Notes under the pieces: generated by a model
What the model saw: only the letters and a program-made list of their open reading frames with translations
Told to the model about the DNA's origin: nothing
Databases searched by the model: none
Made by a program: the position numbers and the translations under genes
Assembly: GCA_037013685.1 (NCBI GenBank)
Contig: CM072919.1
Span: forward strand, 51,206,116 to 51,270,115
From: Acridotheres tristis
Lineage: Eukaryota > Chordata > Aves > Passeriformes > Sturnidae
Reading direction: 5' to 3'
Length of the DNA stretch: 64,000 nt
In this document: piece after piece, positions 58,491 to 64,000 of the stretch
How the letters are laid out: each line of letters starts with the position of its first letter
How positions within the stretch are numbered: the stretch's first letter is position 1

Positions 58491-60209
58491 ATGAAAGTTT
58501 AAAAATATCACTTAAAAATGTACGAGGAAAAGAAAGGGAAGGAGTAAGAGTAGAAAGATGTCACCGCCTGAGGACCTTGTGACAAGACTTGGTTCTTGCA
58601 ATTTCAGCATCTGTTGGTCCAAGTGATGGTTGCAGTTTTGTCCTTTCGAGTGTAGGGGAAGCCCCTGCAACATAGTGCTTAAAACGTGCTCAGGGTCAGT
58701 CAGAATGCCCCAGGTACCTCCCCTGGGCAGAGTTTTACACTGCTTCTCAATCACCTGCAAATTGCTGGTGGAATGCCCCAGAAATTAGTCTGGGTGTGCT
58801 TTGGGGGTCTTTGATGGTTTATGACACCTTCTAAGACCTGGCAGCTGCCTCACATAGGGGTAAAGCCCCATCTGACCTTCCCCAGGGGTAGGAAGGGAGT
58901 TTTACTGAGTTGTGTAAGAAAGGCCATTAGCCTGATTAGAGGCACCAGCTCCCCTTGCAGGGCTGGAGCCTCTCCCTCAGGGGTGGGGAGCAAACCTGGC
59001 GTCTGCAGATGAGTCTGTGGCCTCCCCTCCCAACCCAGACACAGACGGCTTTCCACACAGCTGCTGAGAATGCCTTTCTTTGTGGATACATTCTTCTCCC
59101 TCCAGGCTTGTTTACTTCTCCTTAGACTTGAGATAATTGGACAATAATTTACCACCTTTATCTTATCTCAGGTTTCTGGCAGGTGGCTTAAAACACAGTC
59201 CAGTAACTCACAGTCTGGTTCCCATCAGGAGGTATATTTGGGGATGAGTGGGCTTTGGTTGTAGCAGATGAGCAGTTGCTTCTTTTTACAGTTTCCTACA
59301 GTCAACAATAGTACTTTGGTGATTTTAACAATGTTTAAACTATGAACCATAACATTTCAATTTCTCACAGTCCCGTACAAAAGCGTCAAATGCTTTGTTA
59401 TGAAATGATAAGGGTGATTAGGATTTCAGTCAACCACTAGGTCTCTTGCCAGTCCATTGCCAGAAGTCAGTCCTTCGTTTTATGCAGAAACTAACAGAGT
59501 AATTGATGACTAACTGCAACAGGTATCTGCACAGCAGAGTTCTATAACCCAGCTTTTCACATTGTGTGACAAGAAGAGAGGTGAGAAATGTTTTTAGTCT
59601 TCTCTCTTAGGGAAAGGCTGAGTTTAGTCATTTTAGGGGAAACTGAAAAATTTAACCAGGCAAGTTCCACCTATCTTTGTAGTCTTATTTTATAGTTCAG
59701 ATAGGATTTTTATTGCAGCTGAAAGTAGGAAACACAGTTAGTGGGTATATGATAACTATTCCAAGTTTAAAACAGCCATTTCTAAAAACTTACTTTGGTA
59801 CCTTTTATTTTCAGTAGGTGAAAATATGGAGCCTGAAAAGGAGGAGTAAATTGAGAAAATGCATAGTGACTATCTCTATTGAAACACTTTGCCTACATTA
59901 TTCAAAAGGTGCACAAAACAGTGAGGTAGAAATACAAATCTATAATTATAGTCTCTCTTTGCTTAGTGTTCTGAAAGAAAGACTGACGTTTTGGAGGAGG
60001 ACAAATAAAGCATGACTTGACAGTGATTAATAGTCACAAAACATAACAGAGAATGGGACAGTGGTTAACCTGATTAAGTATGAAAACATGCATTTAAACA
60101 CCGTCATAAACTAGAGTATCTGTACTTTTTTTTTTAGGAGAGATTTACTTTTAAACAATCAGTATTTATTGTTCTAGCTATGTACATAATATTTTAGCAT
60201 GTTTTTTTC
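58491..60209. other. Non-coding DNA, GC-richer at 58.55-59.30 kb
   Basis: No supported gene. The 58.55-59.30 kb block is notably richer in G and C than its surroundings and has several overlapping open frames on both strands, typical of a decayed LTR or other insertion. I cannot name it. Confidence 0.4.
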
Positions 60210-60240
60210 CAGTAAAAAATGAAATGCTTATTTTTTACTG
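60210..60240. repeat. Perfect 11-bp inverted repeat
   Basis: CAGTAAAAAAT (60210-60220) and its exact reverse complement (60230-60240) flank a 9-base loop. Confidence 0.95.
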
Positions 60241-63200
60241 CTCTTCACACCTCAATTTAGCCAGCTTTTAATGGATACTGTTACTTGGATGTTCGAGGCA
60301 AGTGCCAATTGATCTGTCACTCCTCTTTCAATTTCCAGATGGAAATAGGGACATGGTACAAAATAAATGTATGTAGGGTATTATGGAAAGTTGGAAAATA
60401 TAGTGATGAGCTCACATGGAGAGCTGACAGTAACATTTCATGTCCTATGCCTGAGATAGGTAACATAATTTAGTAATGAAGAGTAGCTATCAACAATACC
60501 TAAAACTGTGGTGAAAACAAAATCAGTGACCGTGGAAACAAGCTTAACCCTTGACAAGATCTCTAGTGAGGGTGTAAGTTTCACACATGGGAAAACGAGG
60601 ATCTAATATGAAGAATTTTATGTCGTTCCTCTAGCACAGCCCAAAAGTTTCTTGCTTAGCACAGACTTCACCTCAATCCTGCCCTTCATGGGGATCTCCT
60701 GGCTTCCAGAAAGCACAGAAAATTATACTATGAGTGAGATGAAATGGAGAACAGCACAACACACAGAGTGCTCTTCTAAAATAGTTCTGTTTGACACTAA
60801 CTTAGTAAAGTGTATCATTTTCTCTTATTTGCTGTCACTAGAACGAAGCCTGTGCCTCAGCAAATTTATACAGTACACTGTAAGAGGTCTACACAGCTGC
60901 TTACAGACCATCAAGAAAAGCAGGTATTTACCAGCCCAAATGCTAGAAAGTGAGAGTACAGTTCACAAAAACAATTACATCAATAGCACTCCTTGTCCCT
61001 TTTGTTCTCCAGAGAAGTGTTGAAGCTGGGGTTGGTGAAGAGACACCCTTTGCATCTAAGAGAGAGAGAGAGGGACTGTTGCCATGGTGTGGAACTGCTT
61101 TTTCATAAATGTTTCAGTAAGGTCATGCCCTGCTTGATTAATTCCAAGAGTTCACATTCATCTACTGCCACACAGTCAGCTTACAGCAGATGTTCACAGA
61201 AGCCATTTCATGCTGACTTATAACCCTTCCAATTTTTTCTGTGGCTAATGTATCAGGATGGTTGTGTTCTGGACACAGAAGTAACCAGTGCAAGCGCTGA
61301 AAAGCAGCCTCCATTGTGCCTTCAACTATCTTTGCATCCCAGCAGCCTCAGTCAGCAGCTAACTGGGAGCAGATTTTGCTCTTCCTGAACAACCACATAC
61401 TTTCCCTTGTGCAAATATATCAGTGTGTGGACTTAGAAACATCTTTTTCCGTGTAATTTTGTATGGTTGAAAGCAGCATGCTCTCAAACATGGGAATGGC
61501 ACAGTTTCTAAGGAGGTTAGGTATACACAGTCCGAATGAATAAAAGTCATTATTTTATATCCTGTGCCCTCCTCACCTCTTCATCTCTCACACAAGCATC
61601 AGGTTGCCAACAATAAGGGCTAAGGGAAGGACCAGTAGGATTTGGGTTTGTTATATGTTTTGGTACAGCATAGCCTGTGATGTAATGAGTGAAACGAGTA
61701 CTTGCAGAACAAGAATTTCTGTTGCAGTGTAAGAGAGTAGAGCAGACATGGCTGCAAATGGGAAACAAAAAAAAATTGATTCAGTTTTTTAGATTTTTCA
61801 TAAATTTTTGAAATCATATGCTTCTGCCTAATTTATGCATATTATTGCCGTTATGAAAAATTTTATTTGCCTATTTCTTATCTATACTTTTCAACTAAAT
61901 TTGAAAAAAAATCCTGGGATAAGAATCTGCCCAAATTCAACTAAACAAATGTTCTCTCAATTCCCACTGAGCTGATGAAATACTTTTAATATGATTGTGT
62001 CTGGAAATCACAGCGGGTTAGTAGTACTCTGAGGTACTATGCCTTCACTTAAATATTGTGAAAAATAATGTCAGATAGAAAGACAGAATTATCACTTCAG
62101 CTCAAGTTTATAAAGATAGCATCTTCAAATTCCTTTTGTTATTATGATTTTTCTTCTGCAAGACTAGATTTCTGAAAGTCAAGCTATTTTAATTACAGAT
62201 GATTTCACCCCTGCAACTGTGGATTATTACAACAGCCTTGCTACAGTACTTTCTCCTCCCTGGTTGAATGGCAGGCCAGTAGTCTTTTTTGTGTCATTTC
62301 TTCGCAGCCCATTATGTTACTTGGTAAGAATTAATTCAGACAGAGGATCTGTGTATTTTCCAGGATGGAGCTCACAGTGTTCTGCAATAGAAATAAATGT
62401 CCCAAACTTGCCCTGTCTACAATGAAAGCTTAGTCTCTTGTTCTGTAGTCATCACTGGAAGTTTTATCACCTTTGGAAACATAACTCTTGAGACAAGTCA
62501 TAGGTGTCTGTTTAACCTCAAGGTCACAAGCTCTTCAAATAAATAAACATTTTTTCAAAAATATTTCTGTAATTTAGTGAAAGTTGAAGCAAGAGAATTG
62601 GCCTAGTCCATCACACTCTAGCTTCTTTTTGTCAGCACATACCCTTAATCACTTATCAATTAGTTATGCAAATTGAAGGAGTAGATGACAAAGACTACTT
62701 CCTAGGCTGCCTGTGGGTGTCCTTTAAAACCAACAGTAGTGGATGTCTGTGGGTTCTGATTTTTTTTTTCCCCATTTCTTACTGCTTCTAGGCAGGGTTT
62801 GATTCAGCTGTCAAAAGCCAACAGCTCATAATTATGGTGCATATAATTACAAGGAAAAATTAATCTCATTGGGAAAAAAAAAAGCAGAGAAATGTTGGAT
62901 AATTAGGGGTGCAAAAGGATTTTTGATTTAAAACTAGGTTTCATGTTCTATTACGCTGTAATCCTTTTCTAGCTGTTCTAGTATGCTTCCAATTATTTTA
63001 AGGGTGATGAACATACCTTCTTCCCTGTGCTTCCATTCTTATGAGTATCTTTCCTGTGTGCAGTTGTATCATACCTGCTATTTGTTGTGTAAACATAGTG
63101 TGTGGCACTCTGTTAAAAGGTAGCGCAAAGGTTGATGAACGTACAGTCCTTTAAGTGTTCTACTTAACTTGCATAACTATGTTTAATTATTTGATTTAGA

Positions 63201-64000
63201 ATGTATGCACCATTTTAATGTGCTATGGTGACCAGTGTCAAGAGAAATTCCCTGCAGGAACAGGCCTTTGAGAGTATCTGAAATCCTACTGGGAAATCAA
63301 TGGCATTTTAATCTGAATTAGACATAGCTCCTGCAGAGAAGAATCTGAGCAAGCCTTCAGAAAACTGCTGATTCTTTTAGTAAATAAGGCATTTTTCTGC
63401 TTTGCTATCATAGTACTGTAAAGATTTTCTGATGGAAATTTGCAAACAAATTGTTTGATATGGAAGGTATTTGTATATTTTTAGATGAAAAAATGTCAGT
63501 TTAAATTCTGTATCAGGTTAAATACAAGCAATAGTAAGATTAATCTCTTTTTTATATCTGGTCTTTTGAAGATTAAAACCAATCCATGCATAATCCCTTG
63601 CTGCTAGCCAGAATGCATTTTTAAAATGTGCCTTTAATTATCTAAACACTAGAACTTGCACATTGTATAACACCATATGATATTATCTAAAATATTATTA
63701 ATAGATTACTCAGTTAGAAAATGAAGGAAAATCCCTCTTTGTAATTTTCCTGTGTACTTCATGCTCTCTCTCCTCTATACATCTAAAAATTTGGGTTGCC
63801 TGTTCATAGAAATAATATAAACCCAGAATGGTTTGCATGTCCAGAGAGGATCTCAATACCACTACTGAATAAATTATCACAAACAGATCTTATTGGGACT
63901 TTATGAATCTTTCTGATTTTAAAAACTTTAATTTCTTTTTTTGGGGGGGGGGGGGCATGAGGAAGACTGTCTTGTGGAAATTGAAAGGTTTTCAGAACAA
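60241..64000. other. AT-rich non-coding DNA
   Basis: No supported gene. It includes a G13 run at 63943-63955 after a T-run. Short frames near 60.65-61.02 and 62.22-62.43 kb show no recognised domain. Confidence 0.5.

Noticed and set aside
60652..61023. 123-residue frame
   Set aside because: No domain, no convincing splice sites and ordinary composition; consistent with chance.
62207..62425. Signal-peptide-like start after an acceptor-like TTTTAATTACAG
   Set aside because: The frame closes after about 22 codons, and the nearby donor/acceptor pair would define an implausibly tiny exon.
1..64000. CRISPR arrays, operons, bacterial promoters, tRNA and rRNA genes
   Set aside because: The window is avian nuclear DNA. 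No evenly spaced repeat-spacer array or cloverleaf/rRNA signature was seen.

Overview
The window looks like bird nuclear DNA, probably from a passerine or another neoavian. The evidence is several CR1 LINE fragments, class III (ERVL-like) and betaretrovirus-like (ERVK-like) endogenous retroviruses, solo LTRs of avian types, and long AT-rich stretches with no protein-coding gene. The species call is inference. No host gene can be supported. The only long, convincingly biological reading frames are retroviral or LINE-derived.

Layout: 1-1.2 kb is AT-rich; 1.2-1.36 kb is a purine microsatellite; 1.49-2.66 kb is a degraded sense CR1. From 4.4 to 15.5 kb there is a nested structure. A GGAA microsatellite (4415-4531 and 14599-15513) was split by an ERVL-type provirus on the minus strand (4532-14598, 5-bp target duplication). 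The ERVL pol was then hit by a 3.37-kb ERVK-like provirus (6531-9904, same strand). That element has near-identical LTRs, a 6-bp duplication, a Lys-type primer binding site and a textbook polypurine tract. The 5' LTR of the ERVL was separately hit by a solo LTR (13828-14476, plus strand, 5-bp duplication). At 16.9-18.5 kb an antisense CR1 is itself split by another solo LTR (17035-17752, 5-bp duplication).

From 18.5 to 64 kb the DNA is AT-rich intergenic or intronic sequence. It holds LTR remnants (about 21.5, 49.4 and 54.7 kb), one CR1 3' end (40.0 kb), microsatellites, AT-rich palindromes, a local duplication (56.05/57.63 kb) and a palindrome with a third arm (31.0 kb). One cysteine-rich open frame at 41.6 kb, flanked by good splice-site matches, is the best candidate for an unannotated host exon, but it is unproven.

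How the parts work together: the ERVL kept gag, protease, reverse transcriptase, RNase H and part of integrase in one frame. It is dead through two in-frame stops, an in-frame integrase deletion and the nested insertion. The younger ERVK-like element carries only an N-terminal gag region and a short 3' open frame behind a candidate splice acceptor. It has intact cis signals (LTRs, PBS, PPT, splice donor), so it is best read as a non-autonomous element mobilised by proteins supplied in trans.
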